Shown here: positions 27,382 to 35,072 of the stretch, piece after piece
How the letters are laid out: the number at the start of each line of letters is the position of its first letter
Numbering within the stretch: position 1 is the first letter of the stretch
The notes under the pieces: generated by a model
What the model saw: the letters and a program-made list of their open reading frames with translations, nothing else
What the model was told of the DNA's origin: nothing
Databases searched by the model: none
Origin: Spirochaetaceae bacterium
GTDB taxonomy: Bacteria > Spirochaetota > Spirochaetia > DSM-27196 > SLAA01
Assembly: GCA_007695055.1 (NCBI GenBank)
Contig: REEM01000068.1
Span: 1 to 42,224, forward strand
DNA length: 42,224 bases
Reading direction: 5' to 3'
Position numbers and translations under genes: made by a program

Positions 27382-27570
27382 TTAATTCAAATCTTCAGAA
27401 GAAATAATTTCTTTTCCACGATAAAAACCACATTTCGGGCAAACCCGATGAGGCAGTTTCAGAGCGCCACAGTTAGAACACCCAACGAGATGCGGAAGCG
27501 TGAGCTTCGCGTTTAATACACGTCGGCGTCGGGTACGCGCTTTCGATGCCTTATGTTTTGGTACAGCCAT
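27382..27570 (-). CDS. rpmF: Ribosomal protein bL32
   Basis: The 62-aa product begins MAVPKHKASKARTRRRR, as in bL32, and carries a C4 zinc site in GCSNCG and VCPKCG. The zinc-binding (C+) form is therefore present. It precedes acpP and has its own promoter between coaD and rpmF. Confidence 0.97.
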   Translation of the reverse strand: MAVPKHKASKARTRRRRVLNAKLTLPHLVGCSNCGALKLPHRVCPKCGFYRGKEIISSEDLN

Positions 27571-27609
27571 TTAATATTCCTTTTCAATCGTACAGGTAAT
27601 GTAGGCAAC

Positions 27610-27639
27610 AAGATAGACTATACGTTTTACTATTGTCAA
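27610..27639 (-). promoter_or_regulatory. Promoter of rpmF-acpP
   Basis: On the minus strand a perfect -35 TTGACA (27634-27639) and a -10 TATCTT (27610-27615) are 18 bp apart. It lies directly after the coaD stop codon. The leader of about 30 bases includes AAAGGA before the rpmF ATG. Confidence 0.6.
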
Positions 27640-27647
27640 GTCGGCGT

Positions 27648-28133
27648 TCACGCGCGCTCATCAAGCTTGTCACGCAAAGCTCGTGCGACGTTAGGGGGAA
27701 CCATGCTTGAAATGTCTCCGTCGAGCCGAGCCAGCTCCTTGATTGCAGAAGACCTCAGAACGAAGTACTTGGGGTCGGTAGGTAAGAGCACCGTCTCAAT
27801 TCGAGAGTCAAGTCCTCTGTTGATCAGCGAAAGCTCAAACTCATACTCAAAGTCCGAGAGCGCGCGTACCCCTCTAACCATGAGACGCGCCCCAATCTTC
27901 TCGGCAAACTCTACAATAAGCCTATCCCAAACATGCACTCGCACATTGGGAAAGGCGGAAACCATTTCCTCCATCAGCGCAAGTCGTTCCTCAGGACTAA
28001 AAGTCGCATCCTTACCACGGTTCATTGCAATTACGACTTCAATCTCATCGTAAATTGCGGCGCAGCGCTGAATTATGTTGAGATGTCCATTTGTGGGTGG
28101 GTCAAAGGTGCCCGGAAACAATACTCGCAACAT
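27648..28133 (-). CDS. coaD: Phosphopantetheine adenylyltransferase
   Basis: CoaD makes dephospho-CoA from 4'-phosphopantetheine and ATP. The 161-aa product has the nucleotidyltransferase motif FPGTFDPPTNGHLNI, the RGVRALSDFEYEFELSLINRGL substrate loop and the C-terminal SSAIKELARLDGDIS motif. The Pro-Pro in DPPTNGH is a small change from the more usual DPITNGH. It is head-to-head with the HEAT-like gene, and its promoter places the transcription start at or next to the ATG. The product supplies the precursor of the ACP arm encoded two genes downstream. Confidence 0.96.
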   Translation of the reverse strand: MLRVLFPGTFDPPTNGHLNIIQRCAAIYDEIEVVIAMNRGKDATFSPEERLALMEEMVSAFPNVRVHVWDRLIVEFAEKIGARLMVRGVRALSDFEYEFELSLINRGLDSRIETVLLPTDPKYFVLRSSAIKELARLDGDISSMVPPNVARALRDKLDERA

Positions 28134-28139
28134 GGGCGC

Positions 28140-28168
28140 ATCATACCGACAGTAAGGCCAAAGGTCAA
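28140..28168 (-). promoter_or_regulatory. Promoter of coaD, apparently leaderless
   Basis: On the minus strand -35 TTGACC (28163-28168) and -10 TATGAT (28140-28145) have an ideal 17-bp spacer. The -10 is followed by only six bases before the coaD ATG at 28133, so transcription should start at or within a base or two of the start codon, leaving no room for a ribosome binding site. Confidence 0.65.
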
Positions 28169-28205
28169 TCTATTGGTACTTCGGCTGATATTTTGGGCGA
28201 GATCC

Positions 28206-28214
28206 TGCTATACT
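28206..28214 (+). promoter_or_regulatory. Extended -10 promoter of the HEAT-like gene
   Basis: TGCTATACT is an extended -10 (TGn-TATACT, 5 of 6 in the hexamer). No good -35 lies 16-18 bp upstream, which an extended -10 can compensate for. Transcription would begin about 28221, next to the ATG at 28223. Confidence 0.45.
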
Positions 28215-28222
28215 GAGTGGCA

Positions 28223-29044
28223 ATGACGCATGCCATTAAATTCATACGTTTTCCAACCTTGCTAGTTTTCGGCTGCTCAGTGGTTCTCCAAGCCCTGTTC
28301 TCTCCTCATGACTTAGCCCCGCAGTCAGCCTCGCAGCACCAAGAACTCCGGGCTCCTGAGGACGACTCCACCACTCGCACATCAAATACTCCCGACTGGG
28401 TACGACCCCATGATCGCCCGGCCGAGCCCTGGCCAGGCCGTAGCCACGATCTTCTCCATATGCGACGACTCGTAGTACGCGGAGGAATAGAAGATCAAAG
28501 GAACGCACTGCAGCTGCTCGCGCGCCAGATAGTGGCGGACCGGGTCAGAGCGAGTGACGTTGAGGTTATGAGCTTCCTTGAACAGATGGTCTTGACCGGA
28601 ATACGAACAGAGCGAAGGAACCCACGTAACCCGGCCGACAGCTCGCAAGCACGCACCCTTCTACGCGCCGAAGCAGTGCAGCTGCTCGCCTCAATAGGCG
28701 GCCCGGAAACCGAACACCTTCTTGTGGAGTTGCTCAGCAAGGAGCTCGATGTGCTTGTGCTGTCGTACGCAGTTGCAGCTGCGCGTGAGATTGGAAAGGC
28801 GCCCGGACCGAGTTTGGAGGCCCAACTCATTGCGGTTGCAAGAAGAAATAACAGCCTCATGCGAGATGACGCGCTCTCGCGAGAACTTATCCGTACCACC
28901 GAACAGTTTTATATCCGCCATGCTCATACCGTGGAGCCTGAAATGTTTCGTGAGATATTGCGAATGACCCAAGCGGCCGAAAGCTATTCTACGCGCCGTC
29001 TAGCAGCCGAGGCCATTCGAACGCTCCGGGGTATTCCCGAGTGA
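28223..29044 (+). CDS. Exported or lipid-anchored HEAT-like helical protein
   Basis: The 273-aa product begins with a short basic N-terminus and a hydrophobic segment with Cys (TLLVFGCSVVLQALF), which could be a lipobox (VFGC) or a plain signal/anchor. After a Pro/Ser-rich linker (about residues 30-75) come alpha-helical repeats resembling HEAT/ARM units (LLRAEAVQLLASIGGPETEHLLVELL, AVAAAREIGK). The function is unknown; such repeats usually bind proteins. The start is ATG 28223, with GTG 28217 also in frame; the promoter position favours the ATG. It is a single gene between coaD (divergent) and the Zn-finger gene (convergent). Confidence 0.72.
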   Translation: MTHAIKFIRFPTLLVFGCSVVLQALFSPHDLAPQSASQHQELRAPEDDSTTRTSNTPDWVRPHDRPAEPWPGRSHDLLHMRRLVVRGGIEDQRNALQLLARQIVADRVRASDVEVMSFLEQMVLTGIRTERRNPRNPADSSQARTLLRAEAVQLLASIGGPETEHLLVELLSKELDVLVLSYAVAAAREIGKAPGPSLEAQLIAVARRNNSLMRDDALSRELIRTTEQFYIRHAHTVEPEMFREILRMTQAAESYSTRRLAAEAIRTLRGIPE

Positions 29045-29061
29045 GGCCGGAGTCAGGCCTC
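29043..29061. terminator. GC-rich hairpin between convergent genes
   Basis: GAGGCC (29043-29048) and GGCCTC (29056-29061) form a 6-bp stem with a 7-base loop, starting within the stop codon of the HEAT-like gene. There is no U-run on either strand, so it would be at best a weak terminator. Confidence 0.3.
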
Positions 29062-29064
29062 CGC

Positions 29065-29664
29065 TTAATCACATTCTCCGTTCTCAAGAAGCTTTCTGTT
29101 CTGCATTTCCTCTATATCGCCAGAGCCTTCTGCAAGTTCATAGCTTAACGGACTCTCGCGTGCTCCCTCGCGAAGCTCGGCTTCGTAATCTTCTATTCGG
29201 GCTGCGTGTTCATCATCTGGCCACTCTTTTGCCAGCCCAGGGCTGAAATCACGCCTCCACTCAAGCGAACTGTCTTTCTGTTCGTACTCAATGCGCTTAC
29301 GAACCTCCATGACTTTCTTGCCCTCGCGACGCGTGTATCCAACGACGCCGAATACTCCGCTGCCGAGATAACACAACTGCTCACCTTCACTGAGCTCCTG
29401 TCCGGAAGCAATGCGTCCATGCACACAGTCAAAATGCGCGGGTTTACCACTCTCCGCATCGGTTATGGCCTCGTGTAGTTCCTTGAGTGGCTCTCCACAC
29501 AACGGACAAGGTTCATCCGACTCAGATGTCGGGAGTGAGGGGAGACGATAGTGATCGGGGTAAATTGGCTTTTCTACCTTTTTTTTACTGCGCCCTCGCC
29601 CGCCACGTGATCTGCGTTTGCGTGAACGTCCGCGGCCGGTGCTATTTTCGTTCTCGGATGCCAT
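29065..29664 (-). CDS. Basic N-terminus/zinc-finger protein, unknown
   Basis: The 199-aa product starts with an Arg/Lys/Gly-rich segment (residues 6-32, with RGR and RSRGGRGRSKKK) likely to bind nucleic acid. It continues with a putative zinc site CPLCG...HFDC (about residues 53-80) and an acidic C-terminal half. I recognise no named family. ATG 29664 has a strong GGGGGAAGGA ribosome binding site located inside the preceding 55-aa ORF, which it overlaps by 23 bases. It ends the long ffh operon, so a role linked to RNA or translation is plausible. Confidence 0.8.
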   Translation of the reverse strand: MASENENSTGRGRSRKRRSRGGRGRSKKKVEKPIYPDHYRLPSLPTSESDEPCPLCGEPLKELHEAITDAESGKPAHFDCVHGRIASGQELSEGEQLCYLGSGVFGVVGYTRREGKKVMEVRKRIEYEQKDSSLEWRRDFSPGLAKEWPDDEHAARIEDYEAELREGARESPLSYELAEGSGDIEEMQNRKLLENGECD

Positions 29665-29809
29665 TCCTTCCCCCGTCGCGTTCGACTAGTTCCTTTGTCA
29701 ATTCTTGCGCAATGCGTCGAATGGCCTCGTTGAGATAGCGGTCATCATTTATTTGCCGCTTGAGAAGTCGTATTCGTGCCGGATCCGGCTGTCGTGCAAC
29801 TCGTACCAT
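29642..29809 (-). CDS. Small FlgM-like protein
   Basis: This 55-aa ORF runs from ATG 29809 to TAG 29642. It is supported by its position seven bases after yraN, by the overlap with the next gene, and by a sensible protein: a basic N-terminus, then two helices (RIRLLKRQINDDRYLNE and AIRRIAQELTKELVE). The pattern of a helix, a short turn with a Tyr, and a second helix resembles the sigma-28-binding C-terminal part of the anti-sigma factor FlgM. The usual FlgM N-terminal half is absent. Coding is fairly likely; the FlgM link is tentative. Confidence 0.55.
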   Translation of the reverse strand: MVRVARQPDPARIRLLKRQINDDRYLNEAIRRIAQELTKELVERDGGRNGIRERK

Positions 29810-29816
29810 TTCAAAC

Positions 29817-30176
29817 CTACGTCAAGACGTTTTCGTAAAACCCTACCAACGAACCGTCGGGCCGAAGATACATGAGATCAAAACGGATCATGTACCCAGA
29901 GAATTCCTTGTGCCTGTCCATAAACATCTGCGCACACAGCGTCATGCGTCTCCGTTTAGCCGTTGTAAAAACCCTGTGAAGCTCAAGCGGGTCTATTCCG
30001 CGCCAGGTTTTCACTTCAATGAACGCGATCACGTTCTCTCTTGTGCTAATTATATCGACTTCACCCCAACGTGTTCTGAAGTTCTTTTCAACAATTATAT
30101 ACCCGATGGATCTCAAATGCTCGGCTGCCTGCTCTTCTCCAAGTCTTCCCTTGTCCACCGTATTCAAAACCAACAA
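29817..30176 (-). CDS. yraN: YraN/UPF0102 family nuclease-fold protein
   Basis: The 119-aa product has the UPF0102 pattern GRLGEEQAAEHLRSIGYIIVEKNFRTRWGEVDII...IAFIEVKTW, which matches the E-x(n)-D-x(n)-ExK core of the restriction-endonuclease fold (glutamate in GEE, D in EVDII, EVK). The biochemical role is uncertain; the family commonly sits beside rnhB and rplS. The start is unclear: TTG 30176 is used, and TTG 30167 lies nine bases after AAGGA and may be better. Confidence 0.9.
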   Translation of the reverse strand: MLVLNTVDKGRLGEEQAAEHLRSIGYIIVEKNFRTRWGEVDIISTRENVIAFIEVKTWRGIDPLELHRVFTTAKRRRMTLCAQMFMDRHKEFSGYMIRFDLMYLRPDGSLVGFYENVLT

Positions 30177-30223
30177 TCCTTCGCGTTACTCGCAGCCATC
30201 TCCTGTACTTGACCTCGGCTGAT

Positions 30224-31375
30224 TTAGACCTCGGCCTTTTGTGCTCGTTCTTTTGGATCTACCGCGCGCGCAATGAAGAACTCTCGATTAGAAAAAAGGT
30301 CAATTACCTCACCGTCATCCTCGGTATACTCCAGTCCCTTTTCATTTATCATAACTTTGATCTTGGGCTTGAGCGGTGCCTCACTATTGTTCTCAATCAC
30401 CCTAGCGATACAAGAATTATTCAGCAAAACAATGCTGCCAATAGGATAGATTCCCATGGTTCGTATAAAGACCTTAAGAATTTCCGGATCAAAGCGCCGT
30501 GAGTTGTCACTCAAGATGTGCCGCATCGCCGTATATCCAATCATGGAACTCCTATACGGTCGGCGCGAAACCATAGCCTCAAAGGAGTCAACCACAGCAA
30601 TGATTCGAGCCGGTACAATGATACTTCCGCCGGACAATCCGCGGGGATAACCGTTCCCATCCCATCGCTCCTGATGCTGCAAAGCAGCAAGTCCCACTTC
30701 TTCAGGGTACTTTAACTCTCTGGTGATGATTTTGTAGGAGTGTATAGGATGCGTGCGCACCACTTTCAGCTCGTCTTTGGTAAGTGCACCTTTCTTCTCA
30801 CTGATTTCAGTGGGTAAACGAAGCATACCTACGTCATGAAGTAATGCCGATGTAGATAAATGTAGGAGCTTATGCTTAGGCATGTTGAGGTTCTTGCCTA
30901 CAAGACTGGAGAGCACAACCGAATTGAGCGAGTTTTCAACCAATCCTGCTTCACCATGCAAGCCATACAACACAAATTGGAGGATGTCGTTCTTGCGCTT
31001 CTCAACCAAGCTGAGCAGCCCATCAACAATACTGTCGCTGATCTCAGAAGAAATACCGTTCCCGTTTCGGAGCTGTTCATGCAGTTCCTTAAGGCGAGAA
31101 ACGAGTCCGGAGTACTGTGCAACAATCTCTTGTTGCTCGGGCGAACGAAATGGCTGTTCAAAGAAGTTGCTCGCGGTTTCATTGTCCACCGGAACCTCGT
31201 CGCTGAGCAGAGCCCCATCGGACTCGACTTCCTCCACCCCCCACTTGCCCAAACGTTTTAAGTCTTTTTCTTTGAGCGGCACGTTTTCGGGAGCAAAAAG
31301 ATTATCACCGTCAAAATAGACTGGCTTAGAGAACTTCATTCCCGGTTTGAGATTTGCAACTTTCCACTTTTCCAC
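30224..31375 (-). CDS. HD-GYP domain protein with altered metal site
   Basis: The 383-aa product has an N-terminal DUF3391-like region and an HD-GYP domain (about residues 140-330), the family that degrades c-di-GMP. H180-D181, H209, H234 and D263 are in place, and GNGYP at 240-244 is the GYP motif. The first metal His is replaced by N151 (SLNSVVLSS) and the second His of the HHE motif by Q235 (HQERWDG), so catalysis may be weakened or lost. The start is GTG 31375 with GAGGAG five bases upstream. It lies in the middle of the ffh operon after the FlhB-tail gene, suggesting a flagellar or c-di-GMP sensing role. Confidence 0.88.
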   Translation of the reverse strand: MEKWKVANLKPGMKFSKPVYFDGDNLFAPENVPLKEKDLKRLGKWGVEEVESDGALLSDEVPVDNETASNFFEQPFRSPEQQEIVAQYSGLVSRLKELHEQLRNGNGISSEISDSIVDGLLSLVEKRKNDILQFVLYGLHGEAGLVENSLNSVVLSSLVGKNLNMPKHKLLHLSTSALLHDVGMLRLPTEISEKKGALTKDELKVVRTHPIHSYKIITRELKYPEEVGLAALQHQERWDGNGYPRGLSGGSIIVPARIIAVVDSFEAMVSRRPYRSSMIGYTAMRHILSDNSRRFDPEILKVFIRTMGIYPIGSIVLLNNSCIARVIENNSEAPLKPKIKVMINEKGLEYTEDDGEVIDLFSNREFFIARAVDPKERAQKAEV

Positions 31376-31384
31376 TTTTTCTCC

Positions 31385-31639
31385 TCAGTCGCCCAAGTCA
31401 TCGTCAATCCAACCGACAAAAACCAAAAGCTCCGCCAGGACGCGGTAGAACTCTTCAGGCACCAATTCGCCGATCTCGATCTCATATAATGTTTCGGCCA
31501 AGGAGCCCCGTTTCTCAACCGGTACCCCATGCTGTTCGGCGATTCGTACAATACGCTCCCCTAATTCTCCATGGCCTTTTGCCAAGATGAAGGGGGCCGG
31601 ATAGCGTGAATCGTATTTGACAGCCAGTGCTTTCCGCAT
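31385..31639 (-). CDS. FlhB C-terminal domain homologue (YlqH-like)
   Basis: The 84-aa product (MRKALAVKYDSRYPAPFILAKGHGELGERIVRIAEQHGVPV) corresponds to the cytoplasmic C-terminal domain of FlhB/YscU without the membrane part. The autocleavage NPTH is not present. In Bacillus the homologue YlqH also sits after rnhB in the rplS region. It may act as a spare FlhB tail in flagellar export switching. ATG 31639 with AAGG seven bases upstream is preferred; a GTG at 31645 overlaps the stop of the preceding gene (GTGA). Confidence 0.88.
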   Translation of the reverse strand: MRKALAVKYDSRYPAPFILAKGHGELGERIVRIAEQHGVPVEKRGSLAETLYEIEIGELVPEEFYRVLAELLVFVGWIDDDLGD

Positions 31640-31641
31640 CT

Positions 31642-32838
31642 TCACGCCTTCATATCAATATCGTGAATTATATCCGCCGTGGCCTCGGATGAAAAGCCGT
31701 CAAACTCCGATGCTTGGAGACGCATGTCAATAGTGATACCAGCAGCCGCGAAACGTTCGCGAAATGCCTCTAGTGAAGCTTGGCTGTCTACCGCCACCTC
31801 GCGAGATGAGGTGCGCACAACCACACGGAACGAATTATCGTGACCATCTGGCCGAATTTCGCACCACCAACGACCCTTGCTACCCTCTACGTCCAGAACC
31901 ACGAGTTCAGCGCCCGAACGAGAATGTCTGGCAGCAAGCCGGGTAGGGTCAAGCCTCACTCGAATTCGGCCGTTAAGCTCCTTGGAGAACGTCTCGCTCG
32001 TCGCGCGCTGGCTCACCTGCTCAATCCCCACGGTCTCATCGTTTCGTCGCAAACGAAAGGGCACCACAACCCAATGCGCAATCTTCCCCGGAACTTGGTT
32101 AAACAGCCTCAACAGTTCCGCCTCCGGTTTTTCTGCTTGGCGTCTCTCATCCGGCTTTTCGTGTTCATGGGCATCTGCACTAGGCGCCAACAACGCACGC
32201 AACTGATGCGAGATGTGTTCTACCAACTCATCGTGGTCTGCGGGCCTTGTGGGGCCTTCAGGGGCGCCTCTGAGATCAAACTGATCATCTCCACCATGTT
32301 CAGGATCGCCACCTGCCTCTGATTCATCGCCGTCAGCACTGCCGTACACAGGTTCAAAGAGTGCCTCACTCAGGCTCGGATCTAGTCCTTTATCTTCAAG
32401 CAAGGCGGCAATGCGCGTTAAACCACGAAGTCTCCCGGAATCGGCATAAGACTTGAAAAGGTTGCGCAGATAGGCTATCCGGTCCGGGTTTAGACCCAAA
32501 CCGCTACGCAGCAAGGCTTCTACTACGCGCCGCGACAACGCATCGTCGGGAAGAGCGAGTTCACGAAGAATTGAGGAAAGCGAGTCACCTTGTGGATGAA
32601 GAGGAACACGAATGGAGAGGCCGTCGGCATCCTGAGAGAGATGTGCCTTCAGTACTTGTCCGGGTTGGAGGTCCAGGGATGAAAAAGCGGTCGCACTGCG
32701 ACCGCCGTAATTAATGAGAAAGCGCCCTGGACCCAGGACTCGAACAACCTCAACCGACACCGATTGCGTCGCACCTATTGGAGGATCGATCAGGCGCGGA
32801 ACGCCAACTATTCGCGAGATCCGCCCGCTGGGGTCCAT
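31642..32838 (-). CDS. FliK-like/YlqG-like protein
   Basis: The 398-aa product has an N-terminal beta-rich part (VEVVRVLGPGRFLINYGGRSATAFSSLDLQPGQVLKAHL), a middle segment rich in Asp, Glu, Pro and His (about residues 170-235) and a C-terminal domain with alternating strands (GRIRVRLDPTRLAARH, VVVRTSSREVAVD, EAFRERFAAAGI) resembling the FliK/flagellar hook-length control C-terminus. The gene order before the FlhB-tail homologue matches ylqG-ylqH of Bacillus. Function is inferred. ATG 32838, 20 bases after rplS. Confidence 0.78.
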   Translation of the reverse strand: MDPSGRISRIVGVPRLIDPPIGATQSVSVEVVRVLGPGRFLINYGGRSATAFSSLDLQPGQVLKAHLSQDADGLSIRVPLHPQGDSLSSILRELALPDDALSRRVVEALLRSGLGLNPDRIAYLRNLFKSYADSGRLRGLTRIAALLEDKGLDPSLSEALFEPVYGSADGDESEAGGDPEHGGDDQFDLRGAPEGPTRPADHDELVEHISHQLRALLAPSADAHEHEKPDERRQAEKPEAELLRLFNQVPGKIAHWVVVPFRLRRNDETVGIEQVSQRATSETFSKELNGRIRVRLDPTRLAARHSRSGAELVVLDVEGSKGRWWCEIRPDGHDNSFRVVVRTSSREVAVDSQASLEAFRERFAAAGITIDMRLQASEFDGFSSEATADIIHDIDMKA

Positions 32839-32858
32839 GCGTTACGTCCAGACTATGT

Positions 32859-33233
32859 CTATTCCGAAGCCTTCTTAATGTCGCTCTTCTTGCGGATAAG
32901 CTCAGCAACCTTAGCGCGCTTACCAACACGTCCGCGAATGTAATAGAGCTTTGCTCGGCGAATACGACCGCGTCGTACAACCTCAACCTTCTGAATGCGA
33001 GGTGATGCTAAAGGGAATATTCGCTCAACCCCTACACCGTAAGAAATCTTACGTACCGTAAAGCTACGTCGTACACCCGAGTTATTCTTTGCGATCACGA
33101 GTCCTTCATAGACCTGCACGCGCTCGGTTTTGCCTTCTACAATGTTAAAGTGCACCTTTACCGTATCACCAATGCGGAAGGTTTCAACCTCCGGCTTCTC
33201 CTGCTCCGCCTCAATCATCCTTACCAAGTCCAT
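32859..33233 (-). CDS. rplS: Ribosomal protein bL19
   Basis: The 124-aa product begins [11 protein letters not shown] and has the bL19 core [53 protein letters not shown]. The start at ATG 33233 with AGGAGG six bases upstream lies inside the 3' end of trmD (23-base overlap); an upstream in-frame ATG at 33251 is less likely. It is part of the rpsP-khpA-rimM-trmD-rplS cluster. Confidence 0.97.
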   Translation of the reverse strand: MDLVRMIEAEQEKPEVETFRIGDTVKVHFNIVEGKTERVQVYEGLVIAKNNSGVRRSFTVRKISYGVGVERIFPLASPRIQKVEVVRRGRIRRAKLYYIRGRVGKRAKVAELIRKKSDIKKASE

Positions 33234-33975
33234 CTCGGCCTCCTGAATCAAGTATCTTTATGACAGTCCGGCGATTCTCAGCGGAAAGACCTGCCGCCTC
33301 GAGTCGATCCTGCTCTAAGAGCTCAGGTCGTACCCGAAGCGTCTTCTCAACGCTTTTGCGAAATCGCCATTCCTCTATCTTTGCATGGTGCCCCGAGAGT
33401 AACACCTCCGGCACCCGCTCCCCGTCCCATTCTTCCGGACGAGTATAATGGGGATACTCAAGCAACCCCTGTTCAAAACTCTCTTGCTGCAACGACTCAC
33501 CCGAAATGACCCCGGGAACTCGCCGCATGATACCGTCAATGATCACCATTGCAGCCAACTCACCGGATGCAATAACATAATCACCAATTGATATCTCGTC
33601 GGTAACGTAACGGTCTACCACGCGCTGATCGATACCTTCGTAACGACCACACACAAAACACAACTCGCTTTCGGTTGCAAGATCAGCAATAACTGCCGAA
33701 GATAAAGGCCGACCCGAAGGGGTTGGGTAAACGACCCGTTTTCCGGCTGCAGACACTGTATGCAGTGCCGCGGCAAGCACATCCGGCTTCATTACCATTC
33801 CAGCACCGCCACCGTATGGTGCGTCGTCGCAACTCCTATGCACATCGTGCGCAAAGTCGCGTATATCGACCGCATCGTACGCTAGCAGACCCTTGTTCAC
33901 GCCACGTGCCGCTATTGAGCAGGAAAAGTAACTGTGGATAAAGTCCGGAAAAAGGCTCAATACCGTGAACTTCAT
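33211..33975 (-). CDS. trmD: tRNA (guanine-N1-)-methyltransferase
   Basis: TrmD methylates G37 of tRNAs reading CNN and related codons, which prevents frameshifting. The 254-aa product has the trefoil-knot SAM site ([42 protein letters not shown]) and the [18 protein letters not shown] loop. Its ATG overlaps the rimM stop by four bases. Confidence 0.97.
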   Translation of the reverse strand: MKFTVLSLFPDFIHSYFSCSIAARGVNKGLLAYDAVDIRDFAHDVHRSCDDAPYGGGAGMVMKPDVLAAALHTVSAAGKRVVYPTPSGRPLSSAVIADLATESELCFVCGRYEGIDQRVVDRYVTDEISIGDYVIASGELAAMVIIDGIMRRVPGVISGESLQQESFEQGLLEYPHYTRPEEWDGERVPEVLLSGHHAKIEEWRFRKSVEKTLRVRPELLEQDRLEAAGLSAENRRTVIKILDSGGRDGLGKDD

Positions 33976-34475
33976 TCCAATATCCAGTCGACTATCACCT
34001 CTATACTGTTCGCCTCAAGGTCAACCCGTCCGATATAGCGCTCAATGAACGGGACAACCACAATGGATCCGTCAAGCTTCTCTACATCAATCATGTCGTG
34101 TGCGCCGCTATTCCAGAGAGATTTCACGGTACCAACCGACTCACCTCCCAGCATAACTTGAAGACCAATCAGATCAGTGATGTAGTACTCACCCTGACCA
34201 AGCGGCGCTGCTTGTTCACGAGGAACGCGCACCTCATACCCGGTCAACAGCCGAGCATCTTCGGGTGTTTCAACCCCTTCAAAGCGCACCAAAACGTCGC
34301 TGGAGTGGCGACGCGCCGAGCTTATACGGTGGGTCTTTCTCACGCTGCCCTTGCACAGGGTAACCGTTTCCAGCTTAAGGAGGTGTTCAACCTCCTCCGA
34401 GAGGCTGCGTAGTTTAACCTCGCCGCGCACACCGAATCGAGCGCCGACAATCGCTACCGCCAGTTCGTCTTTCAT
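33972..34475 (-). CDS. rimM: Ribosome maturation factor RimM
   Basis: RimM helps assemble the 30S subunit, binding uS19 and the 16S head. The 167-aa product has the N-terminal RimM domain (VGARFGVRGEVKLRSLSEEVEHLL, with the conserved GVRGEVK) and the PRC-barrel domain (YYITDLIGLQVML...GTVKSLWNSGAHDMIDVE, PFIERYIGRVDLEANSIEV). It lies seven bases after khpA. Confidence 0.95.
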   Translation of the reverse strand: MKDELAVAIVGARFGVRGEVKLRSLSEEVEHLLKLETVTLCKGSVRKTHRISSARRHSSDVLVRFEGVETPEDARLLTGYEVRVPREQAAPLGQGEYYITDLIGLQVMLGGESVGTVKSLWNSGAHDMIDVEKLDGSIVVVPFIERYIGRVDLEANSIEVIVDWILE

Positions 34476-34481
34476 AGCGCC

Positions 34482-34715
34482 TTAATCCAGGATCTCAAGC
34501 ACCACCCTCTTACCAGTTTTGGTTGCAGCCGCACTCAGAATGGTACGCATAGCCTTTGCAATACGACCGTGTTTGCCAATTACCTTTCCAATATCGTTCT
34601 GTGAAACTCGCAACTCTAGAATGGTTGATTTCTCACCCTCTATGAGGTTCACTTCCACGTCTTCCGGGTCATCGACGAGCGCACGTGCCACGTAATCTAC
34701 GAGTTCTTTTTCCAC
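34482..34715 (-). CDS. khpA: KH-domain RNA-binding protein KhpA
   Basis: The 77-aa product is a single KH domain with the RNA-binding loop GKVIGKHGRIAKAMRTIL. KhpA works with KhpB on small RNAs and cell elongation in several bacteria. GTG 34715 is preferred because AAGGAG lies six bases upstream; the longer reading from TTG 34730 would place that same AAGGAG inside the gene. It lies between rpsP and rimM, its normal position. Confidence 0.92.
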   Translation of the reverse strand: MEKELVDYVARALVDDPEDVEVNLIEGEKSTILELRVSQNDIGKVIGKHGRIAKAMRTILSAAATKTGKRVVLEILD

Positions 34716-34782
34716 GTCCGTCTCCTTCAACCGGTTGCCGTAACGGCCACCGAATGTCGTGTGTTTTCCGGCTGAACCGAAG

Positions 34783-35034
34783 CTATTTCAGATAGATATT
34801 CTTCTTGTTCAGCAACTTGCGGACAGTGTCTGAAGGCTCCGCGCCCTTGGCTAGCCACTCCCGAATTCGTTCTTCCTTGACCTCAAGTTGTTTTTCTTCA
34901 GCCTCTATAGGATGGTAGAAACCCACTTCATCAATGGCGCGGCCGTCACGTGGCTCGCGTGAATCCATTACGACGATACGATAATACGGACGTTTTTTTG
35001 CCCCAAATCTCTTCAGGCGAATTTTCGCACTCAC
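34783..35034 (-). CDS. rpsP: Ribosomal protein bS16
   Basis: The 83-aa product opens SAKIRLKRFGAKKRPYYRIVVMDSREPRDGRAIDEVGFYHP, the standard bS16 N-terminus. The start is GTG 35034. It lies 38 bases after ffh. Confidence 0.97.
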   Translation of the reverse strand: MSAKIRLKRFGAKKRPYYRIVVMDSREPRDGRAIDEVGFYHPIEAEEKQLEVKEERIREWLAKGAEPSDTVRKLLNKKNIYLK

Positions 35035-35072
35035 TTCTGTAACCCTCCTCGGTGTTCAATCGGTAGAAACCG

